Part shown: positions 1 through 11,279 of the stretch, in pieces
Layout of the letters: each line of letters starts with the position of its first letter
How positions within the stretch are numbered: the first letter of the stretch is position 1
Origin: Temnothorax longispinosus
Taxonomy: Eukaryota; Arthropoda; Insecta; Hymenoptera; Formicidae
Assembly: GCF_030848805.1 (NCBI RefSeq)
Contig: NC_092367.1
Location: 16,921,692-16,985,691, forward strand
Reading direction: 5' to 3'
DNA length: 64,000 bases
Position numbers and translations under genes: made by a program
Notes under the pieces: generated by a model
Databases searched by the model: none
Seen by the model: only the letters and a program-made list of their open reading frames with translations
What the model was told of the DNA's origin: nothing

Positions 1-110
1 TTGAATATTATATGTAATATTTGTACAGAATTCCTTTTAAATATTAATTGAGCGTAAAACTGATTACGAATTAACTAGGCACAGGAAGAATCTGATAATA
101 ACTGTCGAGG

Positions 111-782
111 CTAACACGTTTTTGTCGTATAAGCGTAACTTTTTCTTGCCTCACTTTCTTTTGTCACGCATATATTGTGCGCTTTACATTTATCATGGTG
201 GTTGACGATTTCGAGTCTAAAATTGCCATTTCCCGCAGCAAACGAAGTGCGAATTTCTGGTATGGATTCGCTCCACTTTCTACAGTATTTGCAAAACATA
301 AGATTCGATCGTTCATCGTATTGTAGCCAGGGATACGTGTCTAACCACCCGGGTTTAAATCTACCAGCCTTTCTACTTGGCGGAGTAGAACGCTGCAAGT
401 TTGCGCACATTGTCGACTGAATTACGGACATTCCTGATTCCTGATTTATTTGTAGCGATCTATGCGTGTCATTTTCGAGCGTTTTAACGTTCGGATTATA
501 TTGGGACAACGATTCGTAAGACTGAGTTTGACCAAGTTTGCTATTGCTTTTGTACGGATGGTGCGAGTTCATGGATACGGCGTGACTTAGCGGATTATGC
601 GAATTCCCGGGGAGTTCAGACGTAATTCCCGACATATCGACATAGAGAGAACCTCCAGCCATGATGGCACTTTCGCGAGAAACTTGCACCACAGCCGAAT
701 CTGGACGATTTGAAGTCATGTTCTGTACATCCGTAGTTTCGTCACTCTTCCCATCTCTCTGAACCTCCCACTCCATACCAGT
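111..782 (-). CDS. fru: fru 3' exon with BED/TTF-like zinc finger
   Basis: The acceptor is TTGACAG before ACTGGT; the stop codon is at 113-111. It encodes residues 238-460. The first ~140 residues are Ser/Asn/His-rich and disordered-looking. Then comes FKPGWLDTYPWLQYD, a CKYC knuckle, NFRLEIVNHH and KCKAHN, giving a C-x2-C-x28-H-x5-H finger. The W-L-x-x-Y-P-W-L-x-Y-D lead-in is typical of TTF/ZNF862-type fingers rather than C2H2 fingers. That it belongs to fru rests on frame-compatible splicing and order; a transcript would prove it. Confidence 0.7.
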   Translation of the reverse strand, partial: TGMEWEVQRDGKSDETTDVQNMTSNRPDSAVVQVSRESAIMAGGSLYVDMSGITSELPGNSHNPLSHAVSMNSHHPYKSNSKLGQTQSYESLSQYNPNVKTLENDTHRSLQINQESGMSVIQSTMCANLQRSTPPSRKAGRFKPGWLDTYPWLQYDERSNLMFCKYCRKWSESIPEIRTSFAAGNGNFRLEIVNHHDKCKAHNICVTKESEARKSYAYTTKTC

Positions 783-3363
783 CTGTCAACAGAGAAGGAA
801 AGGATATGTGCTTAATCAACACATCTCGACCCAATCTTTTTTTTAGCAAAAAAAGCCAATTCTGTAATCTCTAATTGGAGAATCCCTTCCTTCCCATGTT
901 TGTTTCGACTGAGTAGTTGTAGGACGGCGGTAGATAATCGTCATCAATTGTGGGAACAGTAACGAAACTCCGTTATAGGGACAATTGTCTTCGCGATATA
1001 TCACGAGAACTTTGCACTTCATTCACAATTGTGCAAAGCGTTTTAAGCGAGAAGAAGCATATAGCGTCTTCAGAAAAAAATGAGAGTGTAAAGTAAAAAT
1101 ATCTTAACGTTAACACGGAATCGGAGTTACATGAAATAATATGTACTAAAATGTCTTGTTATGCAAGCACACTACAAAATATTAAAGCAATTTATACGTG
1201 CATTATTTTAAAGTTTAATCCGAACATATTTTTCAAATATTAAAGTATTTTCAAAAAAATATCTTACAGAAATAATACATGTGCTGGCAATGCATGATTA
1301 CATAATTACTTAAAAATTAGGTGCTTAGAGATAAATGTAATAAGATGATAATAAAAGCTCTCTCAGCTTTTTATAATTAATATAGATTATGTGACTTTAG
1401 ACAAAGAAACGAGGACATAAATACAGTCTTATCACTTTTATCTTTTATGCAATCATGATAAATATCAGGAAATCATTTTTCCTTCAACTGCATCAACAAT
1501 ATTGCCAAATAAATTGAGACTTACAATCAGCAAGATCAGCAATCTGACCAGCAAGGAATATTATATACACATATTTTTTATTGCATGTAATAACATAGAC
1601 CATGCAAAAAGATTTAAACAAAGTTAGTACTTTGCGTTATTAAACAAGTGTATTCGCAGGGAAAAAAGCGAAGTAAATACACATGTGCAAGATCATGGGT
1701 GCAGAATAGAAATAGAAAGAAATGAATAATTAAAACTAAAATATGAAATGCATAAACATCGAAAATTACTTACGGGGAGGGAAATATTGTCATGGAAGTC
1801 GGGCAAGTGGTGATCCACCTCTTGTTTAATAGGAGCCTGCGGTTGTGAAGCAGGAGACATGGGCCGACCACCATCTTCCATCTCAACTCCCAGGGCATTA
1901 TTTAACTTTGGAATCACAGGAGGACTTGATTTGTAACTACACTGCGAGGATGTCTGAAAACAATCAATCAAAAACTCTTTATCTTTTTCTGTACATTTTT
2001 ATATCCCCTGCCTCGACATGATTATTAAGATTTAGTCAAAGAATTTTTTTTCTTACAGAGAAAAGAAATAAAATTCGTCAGATTATTTCTCTTGCTTAGA
2101 AACAATAGATAGATTTAGCATAATAAATTAAAGTTCTCTGTTGGACAATAATGTTTACTGTAAACTTAATATTTTGGAGTAAACCGATTACATCTCTTTT
2201 TAAATGTATGATTCTTACGTCAAAGTATGTAAAAAAATATATAAAGCATCTTATGATAATATCTGTCTCGTGAATTATACAGCAGGTAATAGCATTGTGC
2301 CTAAATTCTTCAAGGTTACTTACAAGTTATTTGAAAAGCTGTGCAATCACAAACACACATGTGTAATTCATCGATAATAATGTATGAGACCACAATAGAA
2401 CAGAATTTTAAGCAGAAGTATAAGTCCATTAACATATAAACAGAAATCAGCATTATATGAACTTATTTCTGAAAAAAGCATATCTAGAAATGCTGCATGT
2501 GTGTTAATTTATAAAGTTAATATGTAAAAATGCGATGTAATACCTAATATTGTTACAAACATAACAGTTAAAACAAAAAATGTACCCAAACTAAAGATAT
2601 TTGTAGAATACTCGCAAAAAATTATGTTTGTATAAGCTTTGAGAAGAGAAATACACATGTTGCTTGTTTCTATATAATTTTTCTTGATCAAGTCTCGAGA
2701 TATAATGTAACACCCGCACGAGTCGTGATAAATGTACATATGTTACAAGTAAAAGTGATATAAACGATATGCGTCGCACCTATCTGGTGATACAGTTACA
2801 GAAGAGAAAAAGCGAGTACGATATCTGCGTACCTGAGAGTCGGACAAGAATCTTTCGCTAGGTGGGCCAGAAAGAGAAACGTCGTAGCTGCCTGAATTCT
2901 TTCTTTTCCTCTTTTCATGATGGGACTGGAGGTTAGGCGAGTCGCTATGTCTGACTCCAGTTTGCGTTTCTGGATCCGGTGACGGACACTTGTCCTCCGT
3001 TTTGTTATTTACACTATTATCGGTGAGGCCTCTGATCTGCAATGCCTCCGCTGTTTTAAGGAACATCGGTAGCAGATGCTGACTAACATTGACTTCGCCC
3101 TTATACATAAAGTGCAGCAACGCCTTCATTTCCGTGTCATTGACATCCTTGAGGAATATTATTGGATGGGGGTGGATGTTCTGCAGAAAGATGCTCTCGA
3201 AATACGGGCTGCATGCGGAGAGTATGGTCTGGTGCGCCTTGAAGGTCTCCCCGACACAGGCCAGGGTCACGTCGCAGAGTGCCTCTCTGGCGAGCAGCGA
3301 GCTGAGAACGTCAGTGAGGTTGGCTGGATGATTGTTCCACCGTAGACAATACTGCTGGTCCAT
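111..3363 (-). CDS. fru: fruitless-like BTB/POZ transcription factor, three coding exons
   Basis: Joined exons 3363-2833, 1953-1774 and 782-111 give a 460-residue protein; all junctions are phase 0 with GT-AG introns of 879 and 991 bp. Residues 1-117 are a BTB/POZ domain that opens MDQQYCLRWNNHP and contains LSACSPYF and MYKGEVNV. These features match Fruitless better than Lola or Broad, from family knowledge. A basic KRKRKN motif (151-156) may be a nuclear signal, and IKQE (219-222) fits a sumoylation motif. The C-terminal exon carries a zinc finger of BED/TTF type (C401, C404, H433, H439). Fruitless is a nuclear transcription factor that shapes sex-specific neural circuits in flies. The start was chosen at the conserved MDQQ; an upstream ATG is not used because a splice acceptor (AG at 3388-3387) cuts close to it. 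Other C-terminal exons may lie left of position 1. The BTB identity is strong; which isoform this is remains inferred. Confidence 0.85.
783..1773 (-). other. fru: fru intron between linker and zinc-finger exons
   Basis: An AT-rich 991-bp intron with donor GTAAGT and acceptor TTGACAG. No coding signal is seen inside. Confidence 0.65.
1774..1953 (-). CDS. fru: fru linker exon (60 residues)
   Basis: The acceptor is TTTTCAG before ACA; the donor is GTAAGT at 1773-1768. It encodes residues 178-237, a low-complexity linker starting TSSQCSYKSSPP and containing IKQE, a consensus sumoylation site that also occurs in the fly Fru linker (SIKQE). There is no folded domain. Both ends are phase 0, so the exon can be skipped or joined to alternative 3' exons without a frameshift. 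Confidence 0.75.
1954..2832 (-). other. fru: fru intron between BTB and linker exons
   Basis: An AT-rich 879-bp intron with donor GTACGC and acceptor TTTTCAG. The open frames within it read through intron sequence and have no domain content. Confidence 0.65.
2833..3363 (-). CDS. fru: fru exon with start codon and BTB/POZ domain
   Basis: This exon encodes residues 1-177. It begins at an acceptor (exon start 3386), so 23 bases of 5' untranslated sequence precede the ATG. It ends at ...DSQ before a GTACGC donor (2832-2831). It carries the BTB dimerisation domain and a serine/proline-rich linker with the basic KRKRKN patch. Fly Fru also has a DSQ...KSSP motif at the equivalent exon join. Confidence 0.9.
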
Positions 3364-3386
3364 CTTGTCTATCTCCAATCCCGACC

Positions 3387-4069
3387 CTACAACCAAACTA
3401 GTTGCCCTGAACTGTCTACATAAAAACTACTATGCTCAGGCTATACCAGGCTATACCAGAATGATTCCCTAACCCTTAAAAAGCGCCAACTCACACACTT
3501 TCTCCACGCGCACTCTCCTATCGTCCTGACAATATCTCCCCGCAGATTAAATCGCGGCTCTCTAGGCCCACACAACGTCCTCCGCGCTTCTGCAAATGTG
3601 CCACATTGCAGTATAACTGTAAAACCCTTCAGGGTTCACGCCGCGCTACTATACGTGCAGAAAACATTTTTTCGCATAACCTTAACCGTGGACCGAACTA
3701 ACCCGCGCGCGGATTTCTACGCGTTGGGCCGCGGCACGGGGCCGCCCGCGAGGTTAGATCGCTAATTGCGACGCAGTACGTGCCACCCACGTACACACGA
3801 TAATAATCCCGAGATATATTCGGAGGTGATGTTTTTGGCAACGTCAATATTCGCGAGGCTTGGGCGCCATTGTCGGCCGTGCTCTCGTCTAGCCTCCACG
3901 AGCCTCCTCGCGAAAACGCGATTTGTTTGTTGCCCGATTTTCTAGCCGCACGTACCTACTACGCGCATCGCTCTAATCACGCGGATCCTACGCGGATTAA
4001 CGCCGACGCGGATCGCTACGCCGCCGGAGATACCTCACCCCGAAATTTCTCCACGTCTCGATTACTCAC
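3387..4069 (-). other. fru: candidate fru 5' intron
   Basis: It is bounded on the right by a perfect consensus donor (AG before GTGAGT, GT at 4069-4068) and on the left by the acceptor TTGTAG at 3387. It holds a 10-bp tandem duplication (CAGGCTATAC twice) near 3437-3456. A second, weaker donor (GTGAGT at 3494-3489) would give a 108-bp intron instead. Confidence 0.35.
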
Positions 4070-4540
4070 CTCTCGCAAACTTTTTGCCATTACAACGCCA
4101 CCCGACCCTTAACGTCCACTGCCATACCAATCTGCCAATGCCTACGGCCTTATTTTTAAAATACTTTTGACCTTCGTGCATCTGCCGCGGGGAATGGCGC
4201 GAAGGGCGCTCGGATTCAAACGCGGGTTAAGCGTACGCCGCGTCTTCCTCCGTACGACTGGCGTTCGGCGTTGCTCGCGTCGCCGGATTCGGGATGCCGC
4301 GGCCGTCGGTGCACCGCGATAAACGCGACGTCTCCCGCGCGAAATATACCGCGCCGGAATATAGAGAATTCGCGCGGCGCTCGCCGCCATATCGATCTGC
4401 CGTGTGCCGGCGTTCTTATTTTCCAAATAACGCACGCCTTCTCGTTACGTCAGCTCCGCGACATGGCGCGCCAGTGCGCACAATTCAAACGCCGTGCGAG
4501 TCCACGCCGATTCGTTTTCAACAATTATCGTTAATTAATC
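4070..4540 (-). promoter_or_regulatory. CpG-rich candidate first exon and promoter of fru
   Basis: GC-rich, CpG-dense DNA directly upstream of the consensus donor at 4070, in a locally AT-rich setting. Composition changes sharply to AT-rich beyond 4540. This fits an insect CpG promoter with a non-coding first exon. No TATA box was identified. The transcription start is inferred, not seen. Confidence 0.3.
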
Positions 4541-7500
4541 GACTTCTGTAAAAATGATATAAACCGAAGTGATATGCACAGGTCGAAATATCGGTTGTTA
4601 CCAATTAATATAATTGAATGTTATATAAATATCAATTAATATAATTGAAAATATTCTCGATTATCTCGTAACGTGTTTTGTAAAAAAATATGTATCGTAT
4701 AATTAATAATATAATATATGTTAATCATAAATAAAATATTTATCTATCATGTATTTATAAATTCGTCGAGATACCTAAGTTTTTTAAAAGATGACAAATG
4801 GCAATAATTATTGTAAAATAATTAATCTTCTCTATTATCGATAAACGATTGCGTGATAGGTTCACATTGGAACTTAGATGACTCATTAAGACAAATGTCG
4901 TTATCTTATTAACCGTTTGCCGCGAGTTTAAAAATTATATAGTTTCTCAACATCAACGATAATAGATAGACTTCAACAACGCACAATCCGCGGAGTAAAT
5001 AAAACAGTTACTATATTCAAAGTTGTCTTTTCAAGCGGCCCCTTCACATTCAGTAACTTAATTTCGTCTATTATCTCACCACGGTCCGGCACTCAATTTA
5101 ACGCATACGTTCATTAGGAAACAAAGTTTGTGACAACGTGTTAGGTATGTATTGAAAATTGAAATAATACTGATATGAAAAGAAGAAAGAAATCAAATTC
5201 ACCTATGTACCTCTTTAGTCTTTAGTAAAAACTATAATTGTTTAAATATGTATAAAACGATCAATAAATCTTGCTCATTTCACACGTTAAATTTTTGTCC
5301 AAAAGGATATAAATTGACTTGAGAAGAGAAGACAAGAGATTGATTTAAGAAAAGAAATTGTCAAAAAAATATTCTTGTATTATTACTGAAAGATAATATG
5401 TGATATACGTTGTCTCGTGTCAGTAAAGTTAAATTATTGAAAATTTCTTTACTACAATTACTTGTTACTACAATTTCGCTATCAATGTATAAATGTTTAT
5501 CCGAAACTCGTGTCAGTATTTATAAGATTTTCTTACCGAGCAAGTTAAATTATTGTAAAAATTTTTTTACTACAATTATTTGTTACTATAATTTGCTATA
5601 ATGTATATTTCATCTAAAACTAATCTCTGGAATTAATCGTCGCTCGCAAGACCTTGCAACACGCTTTACGTTATTTTATCTACTCATTTTACATCAAAGA
5701 CGAGCGCTGTTGTGTAAGCGTACGCAAAATTAACGTATTATAAAGACAGAAAAAGAATCGTCGCTGACTATTACTTTTTGTCTCGTTTTTCTCGCCAATT
5801 TACGAGACTACGGAAACCTTCGTCGCAGCTGAAAACGCGGAATTAAAATCATGCCTTTGAGAGTGGGGCTCGTTTAAATACCAACTGTCGAGGTACAACG
5901 CGACGAGTAGAAAAAGATATTCTCACGGTTTTCATCCATTTGGAGTTGAAGGTAGAACTTAACAGCGCGAGAAAAAAATCGTACGCGCGCGTTTCGACCC
6001 TTCGGTCTTTCCATCCAGCGTCGTCTTAATTGTTGAAAGAGCCGCGTAGCTCGTGTCGAGCAGTGTCCAATACAACGAAGCGAAAATACCGCGAAATCGC
6101 GTTTTCCATGCGTGCTCCATTTCGCGGAAAATCGCGATATACACGCGTGGAGACACTTTAGCTTCATTTGGCGGTAATAAATGATAATTCGCGCAAATCG
6201 CGGAGAGTTTCTGATATTAATTTGTCCCATCTCCCCTCCCCCTGCCACTCTCTCACCGAACGATAATCGTGTTACCCGCGCGAAATCAATAGGCACCGGG
6301 GAAAATTGAAAAATCTCCTCGACCGAGGTTTCCAACGCGGATTTACAAGCTTCGAGCGGCTGTTAACAGATTTAATCCGCGCTTTCATCGGCATCGCTGG
6401 AAATTATGTTTCACGTACATATCCCGCTCAAAGACAGAAATGCGATACATAAAACACCCGTACGTTAAAACGATGATGCGATAAACGCGATGTAAAGAAG
6501 GATTCAATATTCCCGTATCCTCTCTTTTTCCCCCGTTTTTTTTTCGTGAAATAATGTCTGTATAATGCGGCTCGAAAAATACCTAATTAATTGCATTTGC
6601 GACGAAATTGTCGCGACGCGCGACGCAATATCTGTCGTTTAAATTCGATTTCACGTTTCCGCTACATTTCGAAATACACCGGTCCGGCAGTTAGCCTGAC
6701 CGGGACAGAATTCATTTCGCAATCACGGACATGTCCTAATTGTATACCCGGTTGTTTCGTAATTTCCCGTTTTCCCTTAAATGAAATATTAATCGGCGAA
6801 ATACAGAAACGTAAAAGCTGCATTTACCGTTTACTCGCTTGACTCGAAAGATACTGAGAATAATATCGCGTTTAAAGAGCTCTTGGGACACCCGACGTGT
6901 AACATGCATGTACGTGGACGTGCATGTATATGCGGCATGTACAAAACTATATGTCTGGTTCTCTCGGCTAACAATTTAAATTGTAACGTGTCAGCGTGTT
7001 ATGTTGGTGGAAATGTCGTCCGCTTCCGAGAAACTTGCAACGATTCCTGCGAGCGCTCGATTCTAACTCAACGAGGAAAATATGAAAATTGGAATGACAG
7101 AAGAAATATCATTGGCTGTGAAAATTAAAACAAAATTTGGTATTCAAGTACCGATGACTTTGGCCTCTCGCAAGATTTATGTTTATTGTTCTAGATCCCT
7201 AGACGCAACAATTATTAAATTATTATATTGCTCGCTACAAAAGAGTTTAGAAATCGAGGCACGAGATTTGTTTTGGTATGTGTAACTCGACCGAATCCGA
7301 CGGCGAGTAATTACCCCGACTATGAGCCCGATTATGAGAAGCCGCGTTTAATTACACGTCGCACAGTTCCCTCCCTCCGCATTTATTAAACTAAACTAAA
7401 CCCGCGCGCTGAAGACACTCTGATAGAAAGATTCTCTTTGGCCCGTCTTAATAACAACGTACGAACTTTCATAAGGACTAGATAATTACCTCTACCGTGC

Positions 7501-7848
7501 CTTGCACCTTCTTAATTAAGCAAATCCGCGTGGATCCCGGTCTTCAACGAGCTATCCGCCGGGACAATGTGATATTCAGCGATAGACAAATGTCATCCCA
7601 TTCATGTTTTCTGATAAACGTGATATAACGGAAATTATCTGATTGAAACGCCGAGCTATATTTGAAGAATATCTTAATACAATCTTTGCTTGGCATCGCA
7701 TTCGAATTCATCGGCAAGTATCGATCCAGAAATTGTCTCATCCTATTCGTTTTAATCTGCACAACTTTTTTCGACCTGTGCAACTCATGAATGCGCCTGG
7801 ACGCATTGACGTTGCTTATCGTGAATCTATCCCTTTTACCACGCTCTA
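4541..7848. other. non-coding, mostly AT-rich interval
   Basis: No convincing exon on either strand. It contains a duplicated ~116-bp segment (5426-5600). The remaining open frames lack domain content. Confidence 0.5.
5426..5600. repeat. imperfect tandem duplication, period about 116 bp
   Basis: AAGTTAAATTATTG followed by TTTTACTACAATTA-like sequence occurs from 5426 and again from 5542, with similar downstream text (TTGTTACTA, AATTT, GCTAT). The first copy also repeats CTCGTGTCAGTA at its edges. It looks like a local duplication. Confidence 0.6.
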
Positions 7849-8010
7849 CACAGAAAAAAAGAATATTCTTGATTTGAAAATATTTTTGGTTTCAGCGTGG
7901 AAATCTTGAAATAATATATTAAATCGAAATTATTAATAAGAAGATTATAAATTGTTGCATATATACGAGTATATAGGTACTTATTGATTTGACACTTCTT
8001 TTTTTCTGTG
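7849..8010. mobile_element. small inverted-repeat element (MITE-like), 162 bp
   Basis: Perfect 13-bp terminal inverted repeats CACAGAAAAAAAG (7849-7861) and CTTTTTTTCTGTG (7998-8010) enclose AT-rich DNA. No coding capacity and no clear target duplication. The ends resemble the foldback element at about 18.3 kb (CACAGAGAAAAAAA). Confidence 0.45.
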
Positions 8011-11000
8011 CACGTATCTAATATATATCCTTTAATATATCTAATTTATCTAAAATGGTCTGGTTAATATATCTTGGTCGCAAAATTACTTCTCTCCTCG
8101 TAAGACAAGATCAAATACTTTCTGTTGTCTCTTGGGAAACAGACCTGCGAGTATCCTGTGTGCCGGCGTGACGTCGACGGGCATCGCCGCGATCATCCAT
8201 CCCGCGATTAAGCGGGGGCCGACCTTGGCTCTTTGACGCCGGAAACGGTATCCGAGCCGCCGAAATGCATCGACGATCGATGTGCCATAGCCGCAGCGAG
8301 CCGTGCGCCGGGAAAACCCGTTTCCGGCGCAGGGTTTGCGGCGCATCGGCGCGCTTATCTTCCGGACGTGTACCCTTAGTTGATCTTCGGCGGGTAGAAC
8401 TTGGCGCGCAGATTTCCGCCACCACGCGCGCGCCTTCTCGATCTCGATTCATTAGGCGGATCGACGCGTTTTCGTTTTTTTATATTTGATTATTGAGCCA
8501 TTCAGTTTCTTCTTGAGCAAAGTACAGTTCGCGAGGTGTGACAAAACAGATTTCACCGCTCCGCAAGCGATAAACGTAGAAAAATAGAAGCTACTCGATT
8601 TTTTCTTTTTTTTTTTCGCTTTCTCCATATCTTTTAAATGCAAAATGCTAAAAGGACGCCAGCGTCTCTCTCCTTCTCCCTCCGAGGTGCCCGCTCGATG
8701 ACGCGAATCGATTAGGAATTGGAAGTTCGAGTCCGTGACGCAAACAACGAGCGATAACGTGGAAACGCTCGGAAAAAGCTCTATGTAGGACGCCCGAGCC
8801 GATAAAGGACGCGCCGCTGCACTCGGGCATGCATTTTCCGGACCACAATGCTGTCGAAGTACGGTCGAAGTTGCGGAGCGAAGGGCGGGAGCGCGCGTTT
8901 TGAGCACGGGGGATCTTCAAACGAACCCTCCGATGTTCCTCTCCACGAAAGCGAACGTCACCGACGTACGTCGAACTATTTGTATACGTCGCGGGTATAT
9001 CACGATGTCGCGCGCTCGCTCGCACCAAAATATGCCTCGCAGCGAGACGTACCTTTCTCGAGAGCCCGCTCCAAAATATTTTTCCCCCGAATGGCTCGAG
9101 AGACCGAGTGACGCCCCGAATAATAGAAACACTTTGAAACGTCCCGAGTAACTGCCCTCGAGAAGATGATGGGAGTCGGAAAACTTTGGGGAAACTAAAC
9201 TCACGCGGGAGTCTCTCACCCGTCTCTCCCGAAGAGAGGAACCATCACGAAGAGTTACTCGACTCGTTCCCGCGAGCTATCCCCGGCTTCTCGAAACGAC
9301 TCAGAATCTCAGACTGATTTTCTCTCGACGTCCTTAGATAGCTCGCGGGAAGAAGACTCTCACCGATATTAGGAGAATTTCTTCATCTTTTCCCTTTTAC
9401 CATTCGTTCTTTCGCGCGGAAAATCCCCCTCGCACGTCCGATTCTGTTTCTTGCCGCGTGTCAAAAAGAAAGATCGTGGAAGACCGAGGGTTTACTCTCA
9501 CCCACCCCCTCTTCCCCGGTGATCGAATGGATGCGTTTGTTTGGCAGCGAACTGCTACGACTTGAATCGGCGCCCGAACTTAGAAACTGCGCGCAACCAC
9601 GACCACGACGACTACGACCAGCGACGGCATAATGGTCGCGTTGAGGAAGATCGCAGAGAGGATTAAACGCGGACGTATCCGGGAAAACAAAGCAGCCCGG
9701 GACGCTCTTTGTCCCGTCGGAAATAAAAAGGAACGGACGCGCCGCAACGGTGAAGTTGAGCGGAAAAGTTATCTGCGATTAGCGCGCCTCGCGATAAACG
9801 CACGATTAAATTTGCATAATAAGAGGCGGATTATTTCTCGACGACGTTACGCGCGGCAGATTAAAAATTAAGCTCGACGTAGAATCGTGCCGGCTCTACG
9901 CCACACGTGTATGTGTCCGTGTCTGTACGAGTAACGTGCCGCGTATATATATAGTCGTTCGCGACGCGTGGGAAAAATGCGGCTAATGCTGAAATACGAA
10001 AACGGAATTAGCCGGTTAGCATTCGCAACGGCCCGCCGCATCCGTAATTAACGCGCGACTATCTCTGCGCGAGGGCACATCCGTGCAGAAATTAATCGCG
10101 AGGAATCGATAGCGGTATCTCCAGCATACCAATCGTCAAATATTGTACTTTCCGACGCTAATTATCGTTGCTCAAACAAGAGCACCTATACGGCGCGGTG
10201 AAATTTGCATCAAGAAAAGGCTCAACTGACATTTCATCTGTTTTACTAGTTGACAGTCTCGAAGTTTGGACGTTGAAGTGTCAATTTTCTACAGTTAAAT
10301 TAATGTTTTAATGTATACATAATAAGTTCGAATATTTTTATAGAAAATTCACATGTCTCTGGCAATATTTTTTCTTATATTTTTAGATATGATTAATTTT
10401 GTCTTTCCTTAAATCAGGAATGACGAAATGAGATATTCCTAAGACACATCTCTCGAAGACGCGACGTATTTCATTGGGGGAAACAACCGGTCACCGTGAT
10501 GTGTAGATGCGAAAATAAAATTTATGTTTAAGATATTAAATTTTTCAGCGGTTGTGCCCTATCGCTAAAATTCTACTTTATCAATCGCTTCCATTCGGAC
10601 CGAGAAGGCGGAAGCGCGAGATAAAGACCGTTTCGCGAGGCACGTTCCTCGAAAGTGCGACATATTTCATCGGGAATACCCATGTACCTTTTATTGCGGG
10701 CCAGTAATAATACTCGCGCGAATGAATCGCGAAAATATGGAAATTCGAATCCGGCCGTGCCGTACCACCGCAAACAACTGCATCCTTGCACCTGCATCCA
10801 AGCAGCTTCCGCGATTCACCGAGTAAACGCGAAATCCGCATACGTTATCCCGGATTTTTCCCGTTAATAAGTCCGCTAATACCTCATTCGATTTATATTC
10901 GGGACGATAATTGCATGCCGATGGTTATCGAGGGCAGTTACGGTATTAATATTCAGCGATTGTTCAGCTATGGATTTAAAGATACCCCGTGATTATGAAG

Positions 11001-11279
11001 GATTTGCGTCATTTTGTTTTCCCGACACGATTTCCTTTCCTCAACGGCGATCATGCCTTGCCGAATTTTCTACTCACTTTCTGAACTTTTCGCGCGCTCG
11101 ATTCCGCTTATTTGGTGGCGCGGTCGAGCGTCGTCCGAAAAATGTGTTACGGTACACGCGTACCGCTTTCCGTCGATGCAAATTTATTCGCAGCGTCTCT
11201 CAGCCTCGAATATAGCGCGCTAGCGAGGGGAAAAACGAGCTGCGAGCGACGACGCTTCGTGGCGAGCAATTTCGGGCAA
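8011..11279. other. non-coding interval, moderately CpG-rich
   Basis: No recognisable exons, RNA genes or repeats of note. GC content rises between about 8.1 and 9.9 kb. Open frames on both strands overlap each other and have arginine/serine-rich translations typical of GC-rich non-coding DNA. Confidence 0.45.

Noticed and set aside
803..820. TTAATCAACACATC, resembling fly Tra/Tra2 repeat elements
   Set aside because: A single imperfect copy, on the strand opposite to fru and inside an intron.
8725..8734. GTTCGAGTCC, resembling a tRNA B box
   Set aside because: No A box at the right distance upstream and no cloverleaf can be drawn.
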